From contig NZ_DGUN01000054.1 of NCBI RefSeq assembly GCF_002395745.1, positions 1-24,072 of the forward strand: a stretch of 24,072 nucleotides of DNA, read 5' to 3'. A program made the translations under genes and the position numbers. This document shows positions 1 through 8,167 of the stretch, one piece after another. The stretch comes from Fibrobacter sp. UBA4309. Lineage in GTDB: Bacteria > Fibrobacterota > Fibrobacteria > Fibrobacterales > Fibrobacteraceae. The number at the start of each line of letters is the position of its first letter. Within the stretch, counting starts at the first letter, position 1. A model generated the notes under the pieces. It worked only from the letters and a program-made list of their open reading frames with translations, did not search any database and was not told the origin of the DNA.

Positions 1-2430
1 GGTAAGCACAACGACCTCGACGTGGTGGGTCGCGACAACTACCACCACACCTTCTTCGAGATGCTCGGTAACTGGAGCTTCGGCGACTACTACAAGAAAG
101 AAGCCATCGCCTGGGCCTGGGAACTTTTGACCGAAGTTTGGAAGCTCCCGAAGGAACGCCTCTTCGCGACCGTGTACCAGGACGATGACGAAGCCTGGCA
201 GATTTGGAAGGACGTGTCCGGTCTCCCGGATGACCGCATCATGCGTTTTGACGCTCACTCCAACTTCTGGGAAATGGGTGACACCGGTCCGTGCGGCCCC
301 TGCTCCGAAATTCACTACGACCGCGGCGACCTCGCCACGCAGGCCGAAACGTTCAAGGATCCCATCAAGGGCGTGAACGGCGAAAACGACCGCTACATCG
401 AAATCTGGAATAACGTGTTCATGCAGTACGAACGCGTGAGCGACGGAAGCTTGATTCCGCTGAAGGCGAAGAACGTCGATACCGGTATGGGCTTCGAACG
501 TATCTGCGCTATTCTGCAGGGCAAGACCAGCAACTACGACACCGACGTGTTCACCCCGATCATCGCAAAGATCGCTGAACTCAGTGGCGTGCCGTACAAC
601 GATGGTGAAGCCGGTACTCCGCACCGCGTGATTGCCGACCACATCCGCGCTATTTCTTTCGCTATTGCCGATGGCGCTCTCCCGAGCAACGAAGGCCGTG
701 GCTACGTGCTCCGCCGCATTCTGCGCCGCGCTAGCCGCTTTGCCCGCCTGCTCGGCCAAAAGAAACCGTTCATTTGCCAGCTCGTGCAGGTGCTCGCCGA
801 TACGATGGGCGATGCCTTCCCCGAAATCCGCGAACGCAAGGAATTCGTGGCAAGCGTCATCAAGAGCGAAGAAGAAAGCTTTATCCGCACGCTCGACGCC
901 GGCCTCGAACGCTTCGCCGGCATCGTGCAGGAGTTGGGTGCCGGTGCAAAAGTCGTGCCGGGCGATAAGGTGTTCCTCCTTTACGATACTTACGGATTCC
1001 CGCCGGACCTCACCGGTATTCTCGCCGAAGAAAAGGGCCTTACCATTGACGAAGAAGGCTACAACAAGTGTATGGAAGAACAGAAGGCCCGCGCCCGCGC
1101 CAACATGAAGCAGGGCATCAACACCATGGGTACCGAAGGCTGGACGCAGTACAGCGAAGAAAGCACAAAGTTCGTGGGCTATGAACTCTCCGCTTGCGAA
1201 ACGAAGGTTGTCCGCTGGCGCGAAGACAAGGGAGTCCTCTCCATCGTGCTCGAAACCTCTCCGTTCTATGCCGAAATGGGTGGCCAGGTCGGCGACAAGG
1301 GAACGCTCGTTTCTGCAGACCTCGAAATTGACGTGTTCGACACCGTGAAGGTGAACGACACCGCCCTCTGCCGCGGCAAGGTAAAGAAGGGTACGGCCAA
1401 CGAAACGACGATGGGCGCTGTGTTCATGGCAACTGTCGACAACGACCGCCGTAACGATATCCGCAAGAACCACTCCGCCACTCACTTGCTGCAGGCCGCT
1501 CTCCGCCAGGTGCTCGGCACCCACGTGCAGCAGCAGGGTAGCTTTGTTTCGAACGAACTCCTCCGCTTCGACTTCAGCCACTTCAACGCGATGACCGCCG
1601 AAGAAATCCAGAAGGTGGAAGACATCGTGAACGCGAAGGTGATGGAATGCCTCCCGGTCAACACCCAGGTGATGGGCGTCGACGAAGCCAAGGCTAGCGG
1701 TGCCATGGCACTGTTCGGCGAAAAGTACGGCGACGAAGTCCGCGTCGTGAAGATGGGCTGCGCGAACGAAGAATTCTCCAAGGAACTCTGCGGTGGTTTG
1801 CATGTGCAGAACACCGGTAACATCGGCATGGTGAAGATTATCAGCGAATCCAGTGTGAGCGCTGGCGTGCGCCGTATCGAAGCCGTTTCTGGCCGTGGCG
1901 CTCTCTCGCTGCTCCGCGCCGGAACGCAGATTTTGACGGCCCTCCGCGAACAGCTCCGCTGCAAGGATGCCGAAGTTCTCGACCGCATTCAGCAGAGCTT
2001 TGCCAAGACGCAGAACTTGGAAAAGAGCCTGCAGTCCGTGAAGCTGGAACTTGCAACGCTTGCCGCTGCCGAACTCCTGAACGGCGGCATCAACGTGGCT
2101 GGTGTGAACCTCTACGTTCGCGAACTCAACATGCCCGAAGACAAGTACAAGAACTTGCTGGACGGCGTTCAGAACAAACTCGACACCGACAGCGTCGCCG
2201 TGATTGCCAACAAGGACAACGGTTCCGGCAGCATCGCTGTGATGGTCGGCAAGAACGTCCAGGCCAAGGGCATCAAGGCCGGCGACCTCGTCAAGGATCT
2301 CGCCGCTGCTTGCGGTGGACGCGGCGGTGGACGCCCGGACCGCGCTCAGGCCGGCACCAAGGAAGTCGACAAGATTGCCGGTGCTATCGCCAACGCCAAC
2401 AACTGGATTAGAGCTAAGTTGGGCGCTTAA
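1..2430 (+). CDS. alaS: Alanyl-tRNA synthetase, 5'-truncated by the window edge
   Basis: Charges tRNA-Ala with alanine in the cytoplasm and hydrolyses mischarged Ser/Gly-tRNA. The reading frame is open from base 1 (GKHNDLDVVG...), so the N-terminus lies outside the window; by comparison with typical AlaS about 70-75 residues are missing. The class II catalytic core is visible in HHTFFEMLGNWSFGDYY and in the motif-3-like GMGFERI. The editing domain has the zinc-site motif HSATHLL (HxxxH) and later CGGLH (CxxxH). The C-terminal C-Ala/DHHA1 region ends with GGRGGGRPDRAQAG, which is diagnostic. Codon use is strongly biased towards C/G-ending codons, as expected for a highly expressed housekeeping gene. 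A terminator follows, so this is probably the end of its transcript. The identification is secure. Confidence 0.97.
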   Translation, partial: GKHNDLDVVGRDNYHHTFFEMLGNWSFGDYYKKEAIAWAWELLTEVWKLPKERLFATVYQDDDEAWQIWKDVSGLPDDRIMRFDAHSNFWEMGDTGPCGPCSEIHYDRGDLATQAETFKDPIKGVNGENDRYIEIWNNVFMQYERVSDGSLIPLKAKNVDTGMGFERICAILQGKTSNYDTDVFTPIIAKIAELSGVPYNDGEAGTPHRVIADHIRAISFAIADGALPSNEGRGYVLRRILRRASRFARLLGQKKPFICQLVQVLADTMGDAFPEIRERKEFVASVIKSEEESFIRTLDAGLERFAGIVQELGAGAKVVPGDKVFLLYDTYGFPPDLTGILAEEKGLTIDEEGYNKCMEEQKARARANMKQGINTMGTEGWTQYSEESTKFVGYELSACETKVVRWREDKGVLSIVLETSPFYAEMGGQVGDKGTLVSADLEIDVFDTVKVNDTALCRGKVKKGTANETTMGAVFMATVDNDRRNDIRKNHSATHLLQAALRQVLGTHVQQQGSFVSNELLRFDFSHFNAMTAEEIQKVEDIVNAKVMECLPVNTQVMGVDEAKASGAMALFGEKYGDEVRVVKMGCANEEFSKELCGGLHVQNTGNIGMVKIISESSVSAGVRRIEAVSGRGALSLLRAGTQILTALREQLRCKDAEVLDRIQQSFAKTQNLEKSLQSVKLELATLAAAELLNGGINVAGVNLYVRELNMPEDKYKNLLDGVQNKLDTDSVAVIANKDNGSGSIAVMVGKNVQAKGIKAGDLVKDLAAACGGRGGGRPDRAQAGTKEVDKIAGAIANANNWIRAKLGA

Positions 2431-2460
2431 ATAGCCGAAAAAAAGTCAAACACTTCGATG

Positions 2461-2505
2461 AAAAGGCGACCCATGCCATTGTGCAGGGCGCCTTTTACTT
2501 TTTTT
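2461..2505 (+). terminator. Rho-independent terminator after alaS
   Basis: The left arm AAAAGGCG(A)CCC starting at 2461 pairs with GGGCGCCTTTT ending at 2496, with one bulged A and a 13-nt loop. It is followed by ACTTTTTTT. It lies 30 nt after the alaS stop codon. Confidence 0.85.
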
Positions 2506-2558
2506 GTAGAAGTTTCTAAATTAATTTACTAGCGTTCGTTTTGATAGGAGCCTCGCCA

Positions 2559-3992
2559 ATGGTCGATTTTTTAAATGCAGTTGACAGCGTCCTCTACTAC
2601 CCCATCCTGATTATCGTTCTCGCTGCAGCGGGAATTTACTTCAGCATACGCACGCGGTTCGTGCAAATTAGACTTTTCGTAGAGGCAATCCGTTCGCTTA
2701 TCGAACGTCCGCACGAGGCGGGTGGGGTTTCTTCGTTGCAGGCTCTGCTCGTGTCGACCGCATCGCGCGTGGGCACGGGCAACATCATCGGCGTCTCTAC
2801 GGCGATTTGCCTGGGCGGCGCGGGGGCCGCATTCTGGATGTGGGTGCTCGCGATTATCGGCGCGTCGTCGGCATTTGTCGAAAGTACGCTGGCGCAGGTG
2901 TACAAGCATCGCGACCACCGCACGAATGCCTGTTACGGCGGCCCGGCGTATTACATCGAGAGTGCGCTGCACAGCCGCTGGCTCGGAGTGGTCTTCGCGG
3001 TGTTCCTGATTTCCGCATACGCTTTCGGATTTAATTTACTTTGTTCCTATAACCTGCAGTCAACCTTCGAAACGTACAGTTTCTACAACCCGTCGGTGAC
3101 GCCGTGGATTATCGGCATTATCCTTGCGGTACTGGTCGGTTTCTGCCTGTTCGGCGGCGGCAAGCGCATTGTCAAGACAACTGGCGTGCTAGTCCCGGTC
3201 ATGGGACTTTTCTACGTGATTCTCGCAGTCATCATGCTGATCGCGCATTTTGACCTGATTCCGTCGGTGATTGTCGCGATTATGCAAGATGCGTTCGACT
3301 TCCAGGCGATTGGCGGCGGCATCGCAGGCTCTTGCCTGATGTACGGCATCAAGCGCGGGCTCTATTCCAACGAGGCGGGCGTAGGTTCCGCACCGAACGC
3401 GGCTGCGGCGGCCCATGTCTCGCATCCGGTAAAGCAGGGGCTTGCGCAGATGCTCTCGGTCTATATCGACACGCTGTTCCTTTGTACGGCAACGGCCCTG
3501 ATGTGCCTTGTCTCCGGCGTGCCGGGGAATGCCGACAATGCAGGCGCCATGTACGTGCAGCAGGCTGTTTCCACGACGTTCGGCGCGGTGGGCCCGGTGT
3601 TCATCACGATCGCGATGACCCTGTTCGCGTTCACGACGCTGCTCGGGAACCTCTACTACGTGCACAACGCGATTGCCTACATCAACAAGAAGAAGATGCC
3701 CGGCAAGAAGGCGATGACGGTGATTCATATTTTGTGCAGCCTGGTGGTGCTCTTTGGCGCGGTGACTCCGATGGATGCCTGCTGGGCGCTGGCCGACATC
3801 ACGATGGGCGGCATGGCGCTGATCAACCTGCCCGCGTGCGTCATTCTGGGCGGAGTCGCCTTCAAGGCGCTTCGTGATTACGAACGCCAGCGAAAGCAAG
3901 GCCGCAATCCGGCCTTTATCGCACGGCATATCGGCATGGACGGCGACAAGCTTGACTACTGGCGCCACAAGGAAAGGGACGAAAGGACCTAG
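2559..3992 (+). CDS. Sodium:alanine/glycine symporter, AGCS family
   Basis: Predicted inner-membrane secondary transporter that couples Na+ (or H+) to uptake of small neutral amino acids such as alanine or glycine. The 477 residues contain about ten hydrophobic helices. The AGCS signature region is visible as STASRVGTGNIIGVSTAI near residues 70-87, followed by CYGGPAYYIE and later GIKRGLYSNEAGVGSAPNAAA, both typical of the family. The ATG at 2559 is preferred over an in-frame TTG at 2541 because AGGAG at 2546-2550 stands 8 nt before it. Length matches the family (about 450-500 aa). The gene is monocistronic: it follows the alaS terminator and converges on the xylanase gene, with 5 nt between the stop codons. 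Substrate specificity cannot be read from the sequence. Confidence 0.93.
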   Translation: MVDFLNAVDSVLYYPILIIVLAAAGIYFSIRTRFVQIRLFVEAIRSLIERPHEAGGVSSLQALLVSTASRVGTGNIIGVSTAICLGGAGAAFWMWVLAIIGASSAFVESTLAQVYKHRDHRTNACYGGPAYYIESALHSRWLGVVFAVFLISAYAFGFNLLCSYNLQSTFETYSFYNPSVTPWIIGIILAVLVGFCLFGGGKRIVKTTGVLVPVMGLFYVILAVIMLIAHFDLIPSVIVAIMQDAFDFQAIGGGIAGSCLMYGIKRGLYSNEAGVGSAPNAAAAAHVSHPVKQGLAQMLSVYIDTLFLCTATALMCLVSGVPGNADNAGAMYVQQAVSTTFGAVGPVFITIAMTLFAFTTLLGNLYYVHNAIAYINKKKMPGKKAMTVIHILCSLVVLFGAVTPMDACWALADITMGGMALINLPACVILGGVAFKALRDYERQRKQGRNPAFIARHIGMDGDKLDYWRHKERDERT

Positions 3993-3997
3993 CGTCT

Positions 3998-5395
3998 TTA
4001 TCTTACCGCGATACGCTTTGTAAGGCTTGCAGAACCGTCGCGCACACGCACCACGTACAATCCTTCGGAAACGTTCTTCAATTCGATTGAACCCGTTTCG
4101 CACTTGGCGCTGAATACCGGGCGTCCCTGCATGTCGAATACGTCGACCATGGCGGACTGCGTACCCGCGATAAGCAGTGTATTGCCTGAAACCTGCATGG
4201 ACAGGCTTGCCGGAGCCATAGACGCCTTGATGGTTATAGTACTCGACGAAGATGACACATCCGTTGACGAAGAACTTTCGGGAGTGTTGCTCGAGTACGG
4301 CGAAACCACTTCGGACGGGGCGTGCGCCTTGAGGCTTACGATAAGGCTGTCATAAGCGGGCTTCGGCTTGTATTGCTTGTCGTAGATGAGCCCCTGGGTT
4401 TTGCCCTGACTACCGTCGAGCCAGCTGTGCGCATCGGTCACGCCCCAGATCATGAATTCACCCATGTTCGGCTCTTCGAGGAATACGTCCATGAACTGGC
4501 GGTAGAGATGGCCCTGTTTCTGGTAGTCCTTTGCGCTCAGGCTGTTTGCGGAACCTTTCGGGAACCCGATATCAAGTTCGGTGATGTTCAGCGTAATGCC
4601 CAGTTCGGCGAGCGCCCTGGCGAAGTCGCGGACGTTCTTCGGGGTAGTTTCGTGAGAGATTTCGATATGGGTTTGCGTGCCTACGCAGGTGATGGGAATT
4701 CCGTTCTTTTTCCAGCGTTTGACCTGCTCCAGTACGAACCCCGCCTTGCTGCCGGAGCCCAATCCCCATTCAATGGCGTAGTCGTTGTAGCAGAGTTCCG
4801 CGTCCGGGTCGGCGGCGTGCGCCCAAACGAAGGCGGAATCGAGGAAGTCGGCGCCGAGGGTCTCGAACCATACGGACCCGCTGGAACGCCAGCCGTGGTT
4901 GTTGTTGTCGTTGACGGCCTCGTTCACCACGTCCCATTCGGCGACTTGGCCTTTCCAGTGGCCGACCACGTTCTCGATGTGGTTCTTGAGCACCTTGAAC
5001 AGTTTGTCTTTTTGTCCTTTGTAGTTGTTTACCCAGTTAGGAACCTGGCTGTGCCAGGCGAGGGCGTGTCCGCGGACGCGCATGCCGTTCTGTTGCGCGT
5101 ACTTGACCATCTTGTCGCCGTTGCCGTAGCTGAACTTGCCTTCGCTAGGCTCCGTGGCATCGAACTTCATCTCGTTCTCGGCAACGACTGCGTTAAATTG
5201 TGCTTTGTGGATTTGCTCGAACTGCGATTCGATTCTGCCTCCGAACCATTCGCTGTTCAGGATAGCTCCGATGTAGCGGCCACGTTCTTCGGCCAGGGAT
5301 CGAAGGGTTTCGTCGGCGGCGAAGGCGTTCGTGACGCCTGTGCCAAAAAGGGCGACACCAACCATGGCGCCCATAAGATAAGACTTTGTTCTCAT
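3998..5395 (-). CDS. Secreted GH10 endo-beta-1,4-xylanase with Ser-rich linker and C-terminal sorting-like domain
   Basis: Hydrolyses internal beta-1,4 bonds of xylan outside the cytoplasm (GH10, retaining mechanism). Residues 1-26 form a signal peptide (MRTKSYLMGA...NAFA, cleavage near A26). The GH10 barrel covers about 30-355, with acid/base E159 in WDVVNEA and nucleophile E273 in ITELDIG; HALAWHSQVP (110-119) is also typical. A Ser/Thr-rich linker (about 368-386) leads to a roughly 65-residue C-terminal domain (400-465) with VDVFDMQGRPVF and GLYVVRVRDG, resembling type IX (Por) secretion sorting domains. The ATG at 5395 is chosen because AAAGGAG lies 5 nt upstream and the signal peptide starts there; an in-frame ATG 16 codons earlier lacks both. 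It is a close paralogue of the next xylanase upstream (5580-6992), and no carbohydrate-binding module is seen. Confidence 0.95.
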   Translation of the reverse strand: MRTKSYLMGAMVGVALFGTGVTNAFAADETLRSLAEERGRYIGAILNSEWFGGRIESQFEQIHKAQFNAVVAENEMKFDATEPSEGKFSYGNGDKMVKYAQQNGMRVRGHALAWHSQVPNWVNNYKGQKDKLFKVLKNHIENVVGHWKGQVAEWDVVNEAVNDNNNHGWRSSGSVWFETLGADFLDSAFVWAHAADPDAELCYNDYAIEWGLGSGSKAGFVLEQVKRWKKNGIPITCVGTQTHIEISHETTPKNVRDFARALAELGITLNITELDIGFPKGSANSLSAKDYQKQGHLYRQFMDVFLEEPNMGEFMIWGVTDAHSWLDGSQGKTQGLIYDKQYKPKPAYDSLIVSLKAHAPSEVVSPYSSNTPESSSSTDVSSSSSTITIKASMAPASLSMQVSGNTLLIAGTQSAMVDVFDMQGRPVFSAKCETGSIELKNVSEGLYVVRVRDGSASLTKRIAVR

Positions 5396-5470
5396 CTTCA
5401 CTCCTTTATGTTTGTTGAACAGAAAAATAAACACAAAAGACAACGATGGAGTTGGTGCGGGTATAAATGT

Positions 5471-5490
5471 GTTGTAACGCTTTAAATGCC
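5471..5490 (-). promoter_or_regulatory. Upstream element shared by both xylanase genes (copy 1)
   Basis: The plus-strand 20-mer GTTGTAACGCTTTAAATGCC recurs at 7073-7092 with one mismatch (19/20). It lies 76-95 nt upstream of this xylanase's start codon. A second shared A-rich stretch (5423-5439 here, 7024-7040 there, 15/17 identical) sits between it and the start, at nearly the same spacing (31 versus 32 nt). It may be a promoter element or regulator site, or a remnant of the gene duplication. Function is inferred. Confidence 0.45.
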
Positions 5491-5516
5491 GTTTTTGAAT
5501 GAAAAACGGCGTTTTT
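5488..5516. other. Three-arm inverted repeat between the xylanase genes
   Basis: GCCGTTTTT (5488-5496) and AAAAACGGC (5502-5510) form a perfect 9-bp stem with a 5-nt loop. The central AAAAACG arm can also pair with the following CGTTTTT (5510-5516) around a single G. Only the left arm overlaps the shared upstream element of the downstream xylanase. It is AT-rich, so it could be an operator-like palindrome as easily as an RNA hairpin. Confidence 0.4.
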
Positions 5517-5521
5517 GTACT

Positions 5522-5546
5522 AAAAAAGCCGCGGCGTGGGCCGCGG
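5522..5546 (-). terminator. Rho-independent terminator after the upstream xylanase
   Basis: Read on the minus strand, CCGCGGC and GCCGCGG form a 7-bp all-GC stem with a 4-nt loop, followed by a single C and then six T (5527-5522). It lies 33 nt beyond the stop codon of the 5580-6992 xylanase, so the two xylanase genes probably have separate transcripts. Confidence 0.85.
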
Positions 5547-5579
5547 TCTCATTTATGAATTTGTCCAGGAGGCTATGGC

Positions 5580-6992
5580 CTACTTTATCGCGATTCGCTT
5601 GGTCAGGTTTGCCGAGCCGTCGCGCACACGTACCATGTATAGACCTTCGGAAACGTCCTTCAGGTCGATGGATCCCTTCACGTTCTTCGCGCTGAATACG
5701 GGGCGCCCTTGCATGTCGAATACGTCGACTTTTGCGGAATTTGCGCCTGCGATAAACAGCGTGTGGCCTGCGACGTACATGGAGACGCTGCCCGGACCGG
5801 CAGACTTCGCAATTGCTGTGGTGGTGTCCTTGACTGTCGTATCCTTGACGGTCGTATCCTTCTTGGAGGTGTCGGCGACTACGGTGTCCTTCTTGGCGGT
5901 ATCCTGCGGCGGCTCGAAGTTTTGGAGCCTCACCAGAATACTGTCGAAAGCCGGTTTCGGATTCAGGTTGTCGTCGTAGATAAGGCCCTTCTGCCTGTTG
6001 AGCCCGCCAAGCCAGCTCCATTTGTCAGATACGCCCCAGATCAGGTACGTGTCCGCATTCGGTTCTTCGAGGATAATGTCCAGGTATTCGCGGAAGGTCT
6101 TTCCCTGGCGCTCGAGATCGCTCTTGCTCACGTTGATGCCGCTCTTGAATCCGATATCGAGTTCGGTTATTTTCAGCTTGATGTTGAGCTTTGCAAGTTC
6201 CTTGGCGAGGGCGCGGAGACTGTCCGGCGAACCGATAAAGTGCTTGTCGGTGGTGGTGTCTTCCACGTGGGTCTGGGATCCCACGCAATGGATAGGAATG
6301 CCGTTTGCGACCCAGCGCTTCACCTGTTCCAGCAAGAATCCCGCCTTGGCTTTCGGGCTGATTCCCTGTTCGAGGTTATAGTCGTTGTAGCAGAGTTCTG
6401 CATTCGGGTCAGCGGCGTGTGCCCACACGAAGGCGGAGTCGATGAACTCGGGGCCGATACCCTGATACCATACGGAGTAGCCGCGCCACTGGGGTTCGTT
6501 GTTGCTGATAGCTTCGTTCACCACGTCCCATTCGTCCACCTGGCCTTTCCAGTGCCCGACCACGTTGTCGATGTGGTTCTTGAGAACCCTAAGAAGTTCT
6601 TTTTTGTTTTTGCCGTATTTTTGATCCACCCAGCCCGGAACCTGGCTATGCCAGGCGAGGGCGTGACCGCGTACGCGCATGCCGTTTGCTTTCGCATACT
6701 TGACCATCTTGTCACCATTGCCGTAGTTGAACCGGCCTTCGCTCGGTTCGGTGGCGTCGAACTTCATCTCGTTTTCGGCGACGACGATGTTGAACTGCGT
6801 TTTGTGAATTTGTTCGTACTGTCCGGGAAGCCCGCCGCCAAACCATTGCGAGTTCAGGATGGCGCCGATATAGATGTTGTTTTTCTCGGCCAGCGATCTT
6901 AGGGTTTCGTCTGCAGCGAAGGCGTTAGAAAGGCCTGCGCTGAAAAGGGCTATGCCAAGCACAACCCCAGCGAGGGTTTGTTGTGTTCTCAT
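5580..6992 (-). CDS. Secreted GH10 endo-beta-1,4-xylanase with DTxxK-repeat linker and C-terminal sorting-like domain
   Basis: Second GH10 xylanase, 470 residues, collinear with and closely similar to its neighbour (3998-5395). Signal peptide 1-26 (MRTQQTLAGV...NAFA). The GH10 domain spans about 30-358, with acid/base E160 in WDVVNEA and nucleophile E277 in ITELDIG. The linker differs completely from its paralogue's: tandem pentapeptides of the form DTxxK (364-391) replace the Ser-rich stretch. The C-terminal domain (about 402-470) is almost the same as the neighbour's, with VDVFDMQGRPVFSAK and EGLYMVRVRDGSA. The start is supported by TAGGAG 5 nt upstream. A terminator follows (5522-5546). 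The substrate binding loops differ slightly (for example around 160-182 and 245-258), so product profiles may differ. Function as a xylanase is secure; the secretion route is inferred. Confidence 0.95.
   Translation of the reverse strand: MRTQQTLAGVVLGIALFSAGLSNAFAADETLRSLAEKNNIYIGAILNSQWFGGGLPGQYEQIHKTQFNIVVAENEMKFDATEPSEGRFNYGNGDKMVKYAKANGMRVRGHALAWHSQVPGWVDQKYGKNKKELLRVLKNHIDNVVGHWKGQVDEWDVVNEAISNNEPQWRGYSVWYQGIGPEFIDSAFVWAHAADPNAELCYNDYNLEQGISPKAKAGFLLEQVKRWVANGIPIHCVGSQTHVEDTTTDKHFIGSPDSLRALAKELAKLNIKLKITELDIGFKSGINVSKSDLERQGKTFREYLDIILEEPNADTYLIWGVSDKWSWLGGLNRQKGLIYDDNLNPKPAFDSILVRLQNFEPPQDTAKKDTVVADTSKKDTTVKDTTVKDTTTAIAKSAGPGSVSMYVAGHTLFIAGANSAKVDVFDMQGRPVFSAKNVKGSIDLKDVSEGLYMVRVRDGSANLTKRIAIK
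5820..5903 (-). repeat. 15-nt tandem repeat encoding DTxxK linker
   Basis: Within the second xylanase, five complete 15-nt units plus a partial one encode DTAKK-DTVVA-DTSKK-DTTVK-DTTVK-DTT. The two units at 5824-5853 are nearly identical at DNA level (GTGTCCTTGACTGTC and GTATCCTTGACGGTC on the plus strand). The in-frame unit length means copy-number change would alter linker length without breaking the gene. Confidence 0.85.
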
Positions 6993-7072
6993 TGTTACTC
7001 CTATTTTTGCCCTAATCCTCCCTAAAAATAAACTAAAAAGGGGGAGACCGATGGTAAAAAAAAGGAAAAGGC

Positions 7073-7092
7073 GTTGTAAAGCTTTAAATGCC
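7073..7092 (-). promoter_or_regulatory. Upstream element shared by both xylanase genes (copy 2)
   Basis: The plus-strand 20-mer GTTGTAAAGCTTTAAATGCC lies 81-100 nt upstream of the second xylanase's ATG and matches copy 1 at 19 of 20 bases. Part of it overlaps the stop codon of the GSCFA gene (TTA at 7084-7086), so the element runs into coding sequence here but not in copy 1. Confidence 0.45.
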
Positions 7093-8061
7093 CAGATTTG
7101 CGAAAAATTCGCGTTCTTTGTCCAAATGTAGCCCTTCTATTTGTGACTCGAGCTCTGTTGCCTGGGCCAAAATTTTCTTGACGAGGTTTCTTGTCGCATC
7201 GGAATCCGGGGCCGCAATCTTGTGGTTTGCCGTTTTCAGGAATTTTTCGACGCGCTCCATGTTGGTGCGTGTCGTGCTGTCGCAGTAAGTTTGGACCATG
7301 CGTTCGAAGATGTATTCTTCGGCGGTCTTGGACAAATGAACCATGTCACTGTCGTAAAAGCGATAGTCGCGCAGTTCGTCCAACACGATTTCGTAACTCG
7401 GGAAATAGTCGACGGCTGCCTGTTCTATTGCGAGCAGCAGCGTGGATTTTGAAAGATTGTTGCCGTGCGCGCCGTCGGCCATGTGCCGCAGCGGCGATAC
7501 GGTAAAGACAACCTGGATGTCGGCGTGTATTCTGCGCAGGCTTGCCACGGTGTCTTCGAGCGCCTTTGAGGCTTCTTCTACGGAAATCATCCGGCGTTCA
7601 AAAAGCGAGGGGTCTTGTCGGTGGCAGTTCGAAACAGGTTTGCCGTTGTCTTTTAAATAGTACACGAAAGCGGTCCCGAGCGTAATGAAGGCGATGTCAG
7701 CCTTCTGCAGGAATTCCGAGGCCTGCGTGTTGACGGCGTTCAGGTTCGCGATGCAATCTTCGCGGGTATTTGCCGAAAGCGAACTGTGCGCATCAAAGCT
7801 GTGCCAGAGCTTGTCGCAACGTTCGTCCTTGAAAACGTCGCTGTTGCCAAACGCTTTGCCGTCCGCTATTCTGCGGAGCTGCCGCGCGATGGAACGCGGG
7901 TTGTAGACGGTGCCGAAGGGGTTTGCGAGCACGTTGAACTTTCGGACGGAAAATTGTGCCGAGATGTTGTCGGCAAAACACGATCCGAAAAACGCGATGC
8001 GGCTCGTGTAATCTATGCGTGTATTCAATGCGGGAATGTCGACCTTGGTGAAGAACTCCAT
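7084..8061 (-). CDS. GSCFA-domain protein (SGNH-hydrolase-like)
   Basis: A 325-residue cytoplasmic-looking protein without signal peptide or membrane segment. The N-terminus reads IAFFGSCFADNI (about 22-33), containing the GSCFA motif that names the family (PF08885), and the fold resembles GDSL/SGNH esterases. Further conserved-looking segments are NPFGTVYNP, ITLGTAFVYY and VFTVSPLRHMADG, and a late YDSDMVHLSKTAEEYI block holds the DxxH pair expected for the catalytic Asp/His. The substrate is unknown for the family. The ATG at 8061 is preceded only by AAGG one base away, so the Shine-Dalgarno is poor, but the family N-terminus starts here. It runs in the same direction as the xylanases 92 nt downstream; its stop codon lies inside the shared xylanase upstream element. 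Whether it acts on polysaccharide esters is speculation. Confidence 0.85.
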   Translation of the reverse strand: MEFFTKVDIPALNTRIDYTSRIAFFGSCFADNISAQFSVRKFNVLANPFGTVYNPRSIARQLRRIADGKAFGNSDVFKDERCDKLWHSFDAHSSLSANTREDCIANLNAVNTQASEFLQKADIAFITLGTAFVYYLKDNGKPVSNCHRQDPSLFERRMISVEEASKALEDTVASLRRIHADIQVVFTVSPLRHMADGAHGNNLSKSTLLLAIEQAAVDYFPSYEIVLDELRDYRFYDSDMVHLSKTAEEYIFERMVQTYCDSTTRTNMERVEKFLKTANHKIAAPDSDATRNLVKKILAQATELESQIEGLHLDKEREFFANLGI

Positions 8062-8167
8062 GCCTTAAATATAGGTAAAGGCGCGCGCCTTGAAAATAAG
8101 TGTGGTTTTGCATTATAGAAAAATGCAATTTTTTTATGATTTTTTAATTAATCGCGGAAATTTTAAT

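Noticed and set aside
3189..4103. Minus-strand open frame of 304 codons over the symporter gene
   Set aside because: The His/Arg/Gln-rich translation is a typical shadow of a GC-rich membrane-protein gene.
4322..5485. Long open frame (387 codons) on the plus strand opposite the first xylanase, and a similar one at 5709-6902 opposite the second
   Set aside because: Both mirror the xylanase codons, have Val/Asp/Ala-rich biased composition, no ribosome binding site and no family resemblance; the minus-strand GH10 frames carry catalytic motifs.
5820..5903. 15-nt direct repeats as a CRISPR-like array
   Set aside because: Units are contiguous without spacers and encode an in-frame pentapeptide linker.
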